This document shows positions 46,644 to 55,765 of a DNA stretch of 64,000 nt, piece by piece. Every line of letters begins with the position of its first letter. The stretch's first letter is position 1. Source of the DNA: Entonaema liquescens. Lineage: Eukaryota; Ascomycota; Sordariomycetes; Xylariales; Xylariaceae. The translations under genes were made by a program, and so were the position numbers. The stretch is taken from contig CADCSX010000001.1 of NCBI GenBank assembly GCA_902805475.1, forward strand, positions 1,054,001 through 1,118,000. Direction: 5' to 3'. A model generated the notes under the pieces. It worked only from the letters and a program-made list of their open reading frames with translations, ran no database searches and was not told the DNA's origin.

Positions 46644-49600
46644 TTACAACCCCCTAAGCAGTTCGTTCAACGAGATGGGTTTTCTCACGGCATTATTCAA
46701 GCCTTCATGGAACGTAACCCAGATCTTAGCTTCGCCCTTTTCGAGTGCCCCTTCCCCGCCGACTCTACTCCTGGGCCTGCCATTGGCATCGGTCTCCCTC
46801 AGGGCGCGGGTATCCGTGTTCTCGATGATGCGCCCAAAGAAGTCCTTTTTCACGCCGAGCACAGGCAACCCTAGTGCTTTGGAGGTAGTATTTTCTTTAT
46901 TGTCCTTGAAGATAAAAGAGGTGTCCTCATGTGCTGCAGCATGCGGGTCGCCGCCCCTGAAGCGCGCCTGTCGGGCTAGCTTCTCCCGCTGTAGTTTAGC
47001 TTTCTGTAATTCTTGATCTAGCACTTGCCGTACGGCGTAGCGCGTGGGAGCTTGCGTGCCATGGACAATAGCTGCCGATGTTTCAAACGTAGCGAGGACG
47101 TCAAGGTCACTATCAATTTGTCAGTAATTTTTCCTAGAAACTTTGCTTTGCAAAAGCTTTTGTACTTACGGTTCCATGCGGTAAACCCATTGCGGGCCTC
47201 TACTGAAAGGAGAATCGCTTTCGATCTTCCCTTTTTGAAGCTCGATGCCGACTTCAGCCAGTACGTCGGCAGCTCGCTTTACCATGGCCTTCTCGGTGTC
47301 TTTTCGGACACTCGCTGTGCTCCGTTGATCACCACTACCTCCAACGACTACTGGTTTCACGTCCGGAGACACCAGACGGATGAGATACGGAAGGAAGTCC
47401 GTAGCAACATCCTCGGCACTACGGAAAGAGCGCATAAGCGTTGGCGGTAGCTGAGCTTGCATTGCTTGGAGTACCGCGCGGTTCTCTTTCGTGGTCTCGC
47501 GTGCGACGAAGTCTGCCCTTGGACCTGAGAAAGGCAACGGCGGGGTCTCATCATCAGCGTCACCGCCGCCCCATTTCCGGTCATAACCTAGATTGGCACG
47601 CTTGATGGGCGATGCGAATAGATCGTGACACGCGAGAATAGGTTGGCTAAGATAGGGGGCTAACTCCCAGTCTTGGCTTCCAAACAGTCTTGACGAACAT
47701 GTGTCATGGAAATGCATCCATTCGTAGGCGCAGTCTGGCTTAGACAGGAACGAGTCATCGTTGAACTCGTGGTTCGGATAGTCTAAGAAGACCTCTGTCA
47801 TTACCCTGTCCACGTCGCCGCTAGTTTCGACCATCTCCCTTAAGCGCTCCATTCCGTACTTTTTCTGCTGCTCCGAGAACCCAAACTGCGCTTGTGGCTG
47901 TTCGCTTTGGTGTTTCGAGACAGGGGCAGTGATGAGTACATTGTTTTTTGGGAACCCAGCGCCATGTTGAAATATGCGCGTGACGATATCCCTTACGCTA
48001 CCACGACCTACACCTCTTGCACCACCGCCGCCATGGGAAAGATCATGAACAACATTCCGTTCAACCCATTGCCGTGTCAAACTCAGCGGACCTTTGAGAG
48101 ATGCGGATCTGACACGACCAGCAACCCACTCACCCACGACCATAATACCTCGTAGATCTCCCTCTGCTGTGCTCTCAGCGCCTTTCTTTGCATCCATACC
48201 GTTACTCATACCCCACGCTGCTTCACATAGTTTCCGCGCTGCATCCTTTTCGCATGGAATACCTTCCTTCTCGAATACTGTCTTCAGGCGAGTTACAACT
48301 GCGTCGATAGTAGGCTTTCCAACGTGGATAATCTCAGCTAGATTTGACTGTCGTAAAGGTCTTAGTGACGGATGATAAACATCATTGCAAATTAGGATGA
48401 GAGGTCGCATCTGGCGAAAGTCATCGCCCTTCTTTTTACGACGCCCCGACTGCTGAGTATTATTATCTTGCCCAGATGCGTTTTTCTCCCCAATCGTAAT
48501 CAAGTCCATCAGGGCTTTGATGAAGCCACCTTCCCCAGAACCCCCAGAACCAGTTACGACACCGTCAACCTCGTCAACCACCACGCACACGGGGCGTGCG
48601 ACTTTCTGCTGCTTTCCATCCTGGAATTTGTTTTGCTGCACAGTTTTGACGTTTTCCGTCCCTAAACTAGTGCGGATCCGGTTTTTAACGACATCTCGAC
48701 TGCGGTCATCGCTAGCATTAATCTCCATTACTTCATACCCTGCCTGCTTGGCGCAGACATGAGCGAGCGTAGTTTTCCCTAGTCCAGGAGGTCCAGTGAG
48801 CATTAAAATCTTCCGATGGGGTTTTTCTTCCTCGGCCCCTGCTTTTGCGCCTAATCTTCTCGTAGCAGACCTCGATTTAGCAGTCCCCGGAAAAACTATT
48901 GGATCCCATCTTTTTAACCAGCGTAGAACTTGTCTGTTCGTAAGGTCATCGCCAACTAAGTCCATGAAGTTCCTCGCACGGTATTTCTCGGTCCATAAAA
49001 GTGTCTTCTTTGGCTTCTTGATAGCTTCCACGGACGGCATTGGTTGATCCGGTATTGTATCAGGACTCGGGTTTTTGTTGGTGAGCTCCTTGGAAATAGC
49101 CTCTACTAGCTCGTGAATCTCGATGCCGTAGTAACTCTTCTTTGCTCGGCCCTCTTTCGTTTTCGATCGCGCAGCGACTATTTGTTCGTAAGACACACCA
49201 GCGCCAGGTTTCCGCTGTTTAATGTCGACTATATTACCAGAACATGTAGTGATCTTGAATGTGCTTTGCGCTTGGCGCGAGGCAAATCGGTCAAAAATAG
49301 AGGATACATTGCTCGACTGGAATAATGTACTTATTACAGAGGGCTGACTATTATTATCGTCCTCTTTCGGCCGGGAAACGGTGTCGAACGATATCAAATT
49401 ATTTTCCTTGGAGTTGGGGTTCGGAACCGTTAACGGAGGGGAAGATGGCTTTATATAATCTACGGCTGCTTGTTCACTAGGGCTACCAAGCATCCGTCTC
49501 TTAGCTGCTGGCTCCTGCAGCGTGTCTTCATCGTCGGAGTCATCGTCAACGAGGAAACCACTCTTCGTGCGGGACCGAGGGTTAGGATCAGGATGTGGTT

Positions 49601-49670
49601 TCGTGCGCTTTGCAGCTGCCACTGGGGAGGAGCTAGCTGGATAAATAACGGGAGACGATGCGGATATCAT
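46644..49670 (-). CDS. ctf18: Ctf18, large subunit of the alternative RFC clamp loader
   Basis: AAA+ subunit of the Ctf18-RFC complex, which loads PCNA at forks and supports sister-chromatid cohesion and the S-phase checkpoint. Exon 1 is 49670-47170, the intron 47169-47110 (60 nt, GTAAGT...GATAG), and exon 2 47109-46644, giving 988 residues. The N-terminal 220 residues are disordered and basic/acidic. The clamp-loader core starts at LLWTEKYRARNFMDLVGDD. Walker A is GPPGLGKTT (293-301), Walker B VVVDEVDG (about 363-370), and the sensor region LILICNDVYHPSLRPLR. The long C-terminal region carries the family WMHFHDTCSSRLFGSQDWEL-type segment. Exon 2 ends with VTFHEGLNNAVRKPISLNELLRGL, matching the C-terminal tail that joins Ctf8/Dcc1. 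Intact. Confidence 0.95.
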
Positions 49671-50376
49671 CTTTGACGACCCAATTGACTTATCTGGAAT
49701 TTATAACTTCGAAGTCACAAGAGCGTTTTGCTACTTGAAGGTATCGTACTGAAATAGGCCCTTGTACATTTGTACAGGGTAAGTTGTAAATCAGAAAGTA
49801 CATCAATGTAAATGTAAATTGAAGACGCGTAAACGCGTCCGGATGCGCGTTTGGTGGGGCTTGTGTAATTGGTAGCCAAGGTACCTAAATGTATTGTACG
49901 AAGGTCCGGGCCAAAAGTTTCGCACATCTGAGCTTTTCAAGCTTAGGTAAGCTACGTATGAATTAAAAGGGATTGTACGGTATTATTTGAGTTATAGTGG
50001 ATAGCCTCCCTGGAAATATAGTGATGAGCCACCTAATTTTAGTGTACAAGCCACTATCAGCTCCCTATTTAGTATAGGACTAATACAGTGCCAAAAATAC
50101 CGGTAGATGTTGGAATGGGATGCCAAGAATTTAGACATGTGCGAAACTTTTGGCCCGGACCTTCGTACCTCCACCCTAAGTTAAGTAGGTACCTAACGCG
50201 CATCGTATTACATCGCACCTTGCTGGATCCGCGAATTGTTGGAGGGGTAAAACTCACGCGGTTTGTGGGATACCCCGTTTGAACGTTATATCGGTATGAA
50301 AATGTTGGTTTTATGGAACTAACATAAATTCCCATGTAACCAGCCAAAATGCTCTCTTATCTATTAACCAACCTCA
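49671..50376. other. Intergenic region holding a MITE-like element
   Basis: Between the ctf18 start and the 3' end of the acidic-protein gene. Apart from the 273-bp inverted-repeat element at 49896-50168, no gene is seen. The element lies 226 bp upstream of the ctf18 ATG, so it is probably in or near its promoter. Confidence 0.6.
49896..50168. mobile_element. MITE-like element with 32-bp perfect inverted repeats
   Basis: Bases 49896-49927 and 50137-50168 are perfect reverse complements over 32 nt, around a 209-nt centre with no coding frame. Each end reads GTACGAAGG inward and holds a TA two bases from the edge. If TA is the target duplication, the element is 49899-50165 with 29-bp terminal repeats. 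Perfect arms, small size, TA sites and a terminal motif containing CCAAAAGTTTCGCACA fit a non-autonomous relative of Tc1/mariner elements. The identity of the arms suggests recent movement and no RIP. Confidence 0.82.
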
Positions 50377-51678
50377 TCATATAAATTCGTCTAATGGCCG
50401 TGTTAGGACCGAGAAAAGCCGTTTTTGAGTCTCTCCAACAAGTTCCTATCAAAAATAGTTAGCAAAATAGGTAATTGTGAAGTAACAACAATACAGGATA
50501 GCCTACCGCATGCTCAAAGAACATGGTTTCAAACAAATCCCAGCTGATTTCTTCTTCACCTAATCGCTCAGTGGCGGCTATTAATTTGGCTACAACGTCT
50601 TCATCGTCGTCCTCCTCCTCATCGTCTTCTTCTGTGACTAATTTATTTCCCTCGTCCGTGTCATCCTCCTCATAAAACAAGGGAAGGAGGTTTCGGACTT
50701 TTGCGGCTGGGACGTGAAGATCAGTCAGATCGTGTGGAGGGTGCGGGAGAAGTGGTAAGACAAGCCCGTAGCCTTCCCGTAGCGGGTCTGCTATCATCTG
50801 CGAATGATCTGGGGGATGCTCCGAAAGGATGTCTTGAATATCTACCGTCCGCTCACTCTCTTTCTCCACGATCACGATCTGTTGCTCATCTTCAGAATCA
50901 TCACCAGAGGCCAGCTCACCCTGCCGCGGTTGGGTCATGAAGAAGCGAGGGACCAGAATCATCGTCTCAATGCCAGACTTCGTATCGTTTGGAACAGCAA
51001 GGCTCCGGAATAGCCACCTAATGAAATCGCTGGCATCCTTACCACGGATCGAAACAAGCCAACCGAAATATGGCCCCCAATTCCCACTGTTAACACTGCG
51101 AGCACCTACCCACTGATACGGCGGCGCGAAGGGCCATACCAATTGACATACAGCACGCATAAAAGCGCATTCATCTATACAAAGCTCTCCCGAGGCAGTA
51201 TGTGTTGGTGGGAAGGGAAAGAATGCATTCCACACAAAGATATCAAACAACAAGGCTGGAACGCCTGGGGATGCAGTAGGGTGTACTTTCTCGAACAAGT
51301 GTTTGAACTTGCTCTCTGAAAGATCTGTATGAGGTCCGACTGTCAGTCCTAAGAAGTGCGGGACCTTCGATTGTAGGGGTTACCTGCATCCTGTCTCCGG
51401 GTCACAGAGTTGGAAGAATGCTTGTTCTACATTCTCTTGTTCATCCTCCGGGCCTCCATGATACGTAAGGAACCTTAGATATCTCTGATATACGGAATCT
51501 AAAATATGTTAGAGCTTACATAAAACCTACTACGGAAATACAGGCCGCAGGTACCTTTATCCATATGACCGTTAGTTATGTAAGATTGGACTCTTCGATT
51601 GGCGTCACGGCGACGGTAGTTGAGCCCGAACCTCTCATAGCTCTCGGAACTGACGATAGTATCAGGATCGGCATCCAT
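50377..51678 (-). CDS. Conserved-looking acidic protein of unknown function; exon 2/3 junction unresolved
   Basis: I do not recognise the family. Likely exons are 51678-51555, 51498-51384, 51324-50507 and 50445-50377, about 375 residues. Introns 1 (51554-51499) and 3 (50506-50446, with GCTAAC...GATAG) keep phase. Intron 2 (51383-51325) has good signals (CAG|GTAACC, CTGAC branch, ACAG) but leaves the frame off by one. An alternative GT upstream at 51405 restores phase with a 66- or 81-nt intron, and a missing base is the other option. The protein has an N-terminal helical region with many Arg and aromatic residues, a core rich in Trp/Phe (FVWNAFFPFPP, YQWVGARSVNSGNWGPYFGWLVSIRG), and an Asp/Glu-rich stretch near residue 300 (TEEDDEEEDDDEDV). 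There is no membrane segment or signal peptide. The C-terminal helix ends VLTRPLDEFI. Confidence 0.7.
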
Positions 51679-51757
51679 TATCACTACAAGTATGAAGTTA
51701 TGTATTATCGGCTAGGTGTTAATTGAGAACGTGATTATGAAGAATCACTGAGTACGC

Positions 51758-51789
51758 TGGTTTGGTGGTTTGGTGGTTTGGTGGTTTGG
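51758..51789. repeat. (TGGTTTGG)4 minisatellite
   Basis: Four perfect copies of an 8-nt unit, about 80 bp upstream of the acidic-protein gene start codon on the minus strand. Confidence 0.9.
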
Positions 51790-51956
51790 TAAGATAAGTC
51801 GTTCTATTGCGATCAACACGTTTAAACCAATGTCCAATCGGCGTTAATTATTCTATATCTTTTTATTTAAATGATGCTTAGGGGTATATTTCTCTTGGCG
51901 CTGCATTCTGTTACTTCGCTTAGATTCATATATGGCATATGACAAAGCTATCAGGT

Positions 51957-51961
<5 letters not shown>

Positions 51962-51987
<26 letters not shown>
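51962..51987. repeat. (AT)13 microsatellite
   Basis: 26 nt of uninterrupted alternating A and T. Confidence 0.9.
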
Positions 51988-52394
51988 GCTTTACTCATCT
52001 AGAGCCTCATCACCTCGTCAACATATTAAGACAGCGACGTGGGTTCAATTACTAGAGAAATCATGCACTTAGGGAAATAGACGTATGAATTAGTGTCCTC
52101 TAATAATAGATAGAAGTAATACGGATCCATACACCAGGCGAGTTTCCTTCTTTTTATGTAACCCTACGCTTTAGGGATGCCTGTCGACTGAAGAGACGGT
52201 GGCTTATGAGCAAAATGGATGGTCATGGGCCATTTTATTCCTGCCACCTTCATCAGTACCATTTAAAAAGCGATGGGGAAGGTAAAAGGAAATAAAAATT
52301 AGGTAAAGCGAAAAAAACAAAAATGTGACAAAAAAGCTAGGACTTGAATTCGTCTCCGTCGATTGACCCGAACAGTTGGCCTACCTACGTGCCC

Positions 52395-52481
52395 CTCGAA
52401 GAGGTTCGAACCTAAGTCTTACGAAAAATTCCTTGAGGAATTATTTCTCTCCCTACTTCATTACCACTACACCACGGCCAT
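52395..52481 (-). ncRNA. tRNA-like segment (possible tRNA relic or SINE head)
   Basis: On the minus strand TGGTGTAGTGG (52474-52464) resembles a pol III A box and GGTTCGAACC (52412-52403) matches a B box. The spacing is about 18 nt longer than in an intronless tRNA. D and T stems do not pair well, and no matching acceptor stem is found, so it is not a functional tRNA by eye. A T run lies about 70 nt further downstream. A tRNA-derived SINE or chance resemblance are both possible. Confidence 0.25.
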
Positions 52482-52789
52482 GTTGGTCTCGAAGCTCTGA
52501 AGAGGGGTGAAAGTTTGGTTGCCTAAGGGGTTATTTAAGGCGACAGCGGGGCACAAGATGCTGCCTAGCAACCAGACCTTGCGGCCTTTGAATTATTAGG
52601 TAGGCACCTTTTAAGTTACACTTCTGTATTTCTACAATATATATTGCTCTACTCCTGCCAAAGTAAATGCTAGTATGATGTAGCCCTACTGGTGAATCTT
52701 CTTAGCACATGCAGCTCGTCACTGGAGACTACTTAATGATTGCATTCACAATTTGATCAAGTCAAAAGTAACAAATGGTAGTTAACTAC

Positions 52790-53655
52790 CTAGAGTACAG
52801 AATCTTCCGGTAGAAGACCATTCCTCCATCTCATCGCCGAGTGCTTATTTGCCCAAGCTAATACCGCGTCATAATCAACGCATTCATGTTTCGAGCCCCA
52901 GCCTGGACCATACTCCGATTCGCCCTCTAAGTTAGTATCTGCGGAACACATAATCGATTGGCGCAGGTAGTCGAAGCAGTGTGACGAGTGATGGGCTACC
53001 TCCTCCGTTAACTTGACTCCGGCGTATCCTTGTTGATAGTGCTCTACGATATATGACAAGCAATGAAGTTGGTGGAAAACCGACATCATGTATGCGGGCC
53101 CGTCAGATGTCCGGTTGATGGCTACCGTGTGGGGCTTTCCGAGGATATCGTAGACTTCATAGTCGGGGATTTGGACATAGCCCCTTGCGTCTATGGACAT
53201 TAGTGTTATCATACGTGTTACATCTTCGATAGATAGTTGGTCTGTTCTTGTACGAACCTGCACTGAGGGGTATCCAGTTGTGAAGAGTGTGGAGGGTATC
53301 GTGTTCGTCGAAGAGCATGTCATCGCGTACATACTTAGAATCCGGGAGGAACGTGTATATCTTTCGGGGAACTTTAGATACGAGTGATTAGGAACCCATC
53401 ACCATTACAATATTCCATCAACGAGAACATACAGTTTGGTACTGGCGTTTGTTTGCCATCAATACGCTGATAAACCAAATTGCCTAGCAGTAGAACTATG
53501 GCGACTGCCATCATAATTTCTAGTATAAGCCGCAGGTATCGCGTTGCCTTGCGAGGGTTTCGCCCTTCCCGTGACCACACAGCATCCTCCTGTGGCGGCC
53601 CTGGTGAAAGGAATGCTCGCTCTTCCTCATTATCGCCTTCCTTAGTGGGGGCCAT
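52790..53655 (-). CDS. UstYa-family (DUF3328) oxidase-like protein
   Basis: Member of the fungal UstYa family, membrane-anchored oxidases known from ustiloxin-type peptide cyclisation and other secondary metabolism. Exon 1 is 53655-53433, the intron 53432-53372 (61 nt), exon 2 53371-53258, the intron 53257-53191 (67 nt), and exon 3 53190-52790, giving 245 residues; phases agree. The start ATG 53655 gives MAPTKEGDNEEERAFL. One membrane helix lies at about residues 43-62 (LILEIMMAVAIVLLLGNLVY). The lumenal part has PDSKYVRDDMLFDEHDTLHT, GYVQIPDYEVYD, and both HxxHC motifs: HQLHC and HSSHC in VAHHSSHCFDYLRQSIMC. It lies 535 bp downstream of the terpene synthase on the same strand, suggesting a tailoring role. 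The actual substrate cannot be read from sequence. Confidence 0.9.
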
Positions 53656-54190
53656 GGTGAAAACGCTCCTGAGAACTTGTATACCAGTTAGGGCGACGAT
53701 TAATTCGAAGTGTCTCCCAAGTATAAAATCGCAAAACGGGAACACGAACGATAGCAGCTGATAATAGAATCGGCGCGGAGTGATAAATACTTTGGAGCTT
53801 ATTAGGCAGTGTGTAATTTGCCTAAAGGGGAAGTCTTTTGATGTTCCGTTCCAGGTTGGGTTTAGGAGATGGCGGGGCCTATAAATACTCTAGAGCTGCA
53901 CCAACTTGGCTATTGGTGTTCATGGGAGTTGAAAGAAGACTCATTATTGACTTGCGAATGATACTTCATAAGAGGATGGATTTCAAGGACTTTCTAGAAT
54001 GTGGATGAGGCAAGTGTCGTTCGCTCAATATTCTCAGTTCCACTCGCGCGTTTAAATAAGAATCCCCCAATATTCAGGCGAATGAGAAAATTGGTCAGAA
54101 ACCTTTGAATTCCTATAAGAATATTTGCGTTTCTAGTATATAATGGTTCGGTTGCTGTCTTTTCGTTTCCCTACCCAATTCCAGTTTACC
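53656..54190. promoter_or_regulatory. Region between terpene synthase and UstYa-type gene
   Basis: 535 bp separating two minus-strand genes, expected to hold the terminator of the terpene synthase and the promoter of the UstYa-type gene. No specific site is recognised. Confidence 0.4.
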
Positions 54191-55765
54191 TTATACTCCT
54201 TTCAATGACGGTTTCGCATACCGCAAACAAGTTGCCGAATAAAACAAATTTCCCGCAAGCACTTCTACCATTCCACGTGCAAATCGCCACTGGTTATGAG
54301 AAAGACCGCAATCCGAGAGCCGTGCGAGCTCTTCGTTGATTTGAAACTCGAGATCCCATAGATACGCTCGGAGAAGAACCTTCGCTGCTCGGGGTGAAGC
54401 ATTGAGGAGGATTTCTAAGACTCTGACACCGTTTATAAGTGCAGCGCCATACTTTTTCATAGCGTGTAACTCCTTGTCGTATGAGTATAAATCGTTCGTT
54501 AATGAGAAGTGTGTCATGTATAGTCGGTGCAATGTTGTAAGGGGTTCCATCTCAGACGGGGAAACGAAGATCTCGCATGTAAACATTAAAGCTGCATTAC
54601 AAAAGCTATCAATTGTTTAGTTGTGTTATTATATCGCCTTTTCAAGGAAGAAACTTACTCAACGCCCAAATCCTCAATGCGATAGTCAATATAGTCGTTT
54701 AATGACTTAAATGTCATGGACCCAGGTAGGTTATTGCGTGTATGCTGAACCCAGTTCAACATGCCTTTTACCAATAATGGTCCCACAACAGGATCTTCTT
54801 CAATACAGTCCAGTGTGAACTCTTTGAATATGTTGTTTTTCCAGGATATATTTGCACCCTCTTCTTCGTGACTAGTCACGTCAGCAAGAGCGGTATCAAT
54901 GATTGTAGATTGCTACCGTTGGGCGTTAGTATTTGCTAGGAGTGAAGCAGTAGAACAGTAACCCGTACCTCTGTAGATTCAATAACATCTGTAAACCTTA
55001 TTAGTATCACACTTCGGTTAACAACCATCATATAGCAATATGTCGGGGGAGATTTAATTGAGGTATCGTATGGTCTATATGCCAGATAAAGTAGGGTTTA
55101 TTAGATGTGATTTGATGGCCAGTGCCCTCTTCTAAGAATATATCCTACACCGGGTAATTTGAGAGGGAGTTGTCTTTGAAAGGATAGAAATAGGAGTATA
55201 TCTCACCGTCGTGCATGAAAGTAAGCAAGGTTGCTTTAGTCATTAGCCTGGCCCGAGTCGCATTCGCCGCAGGAAACATGTTTATTGCGGCCGCGACACA
55301 GGTATCCAATAGTTCTCGTTGCTTAGCCCCTTTCAGACTTGAATCTGTGAACTCTGTCGGTAAGGAGCCCTGCTCCTTTGGTGTAGCAGAGATGATTTGA
55401 TTCATCAAGACTTCAGCCACTTCCTCCGCTTCTCTCCAATACCTACATTGTGCCACGGCAGGTATTAATGTTGGCCATGGGACTCCTTCAAGACGAGGAT
55501 CAAACACATCGCAGTTTTCGAGACCAGGAACATTGTTTGAAGTACCGTCATGTAAGAACTCAAAGCTTTCGTATTTGGTGTCCGAGGTGAATGGTATCCC
55601 AACGGGGTCGAACGAGCAGGTTATAGGTCGCATATTGTCTTTCGTTAAGAATAGTGAATGAATAACCGGTCTACCTAAGAGATACTTCAACTGACTAGAG
55701 GCGTCGGCCTTATATATGTATGAAGTACCTAGTAACATGGCTATTCCCGATTTCGCTCTTCTCAT
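54191..55765 (-). CDS. Class I terpene synthase
   Basis: Mg-dependent cyclase of prenyl diphosphates. Exon 1 is 55765-55207, the intron 55206-54989 (218 nt), exon 2 54988-54969 (20 nt), the intron 54968-54913 (56 nt), exon 3 54912-54659, the intron 54658-54606 (53 nt), and exon 4 54605-54191, giving 415 residues; all phases agree. The aspartate-rich motif FMHDDVIE (DDVIE at 186-190) is split by the first intron after the second aspartate's first base. The NSE triad is NDLYSYDKE (315-323). The spacing of about 125 residues is normal. The upstream Arg sensor region is DYIDYRIEDLG, and the C-terminal Arg-Tyr is CLRY. An internal ATG at 55633 would give 371 residues. There is no prenyltransferase domain, so it is not a chimeric enzyme. 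Whether the product is a sesqui- or diterpene cannot be told. Its partner is probably the UstYa-type gene downstream. Confidence 0.9.

Larger units (their letters stand above)
51679..52789. other. Intergenic region with microsatellites and a tRNA-like segment
   Basis: About 1.1 kb between the acidic-protein start and the UstYa-type gene end. It holds two microsatellites (51758-51789 and 51962-51987) and A- and B-box-like sequence near 52400-52480. No protein gene is seen. Confidence 0.55.
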
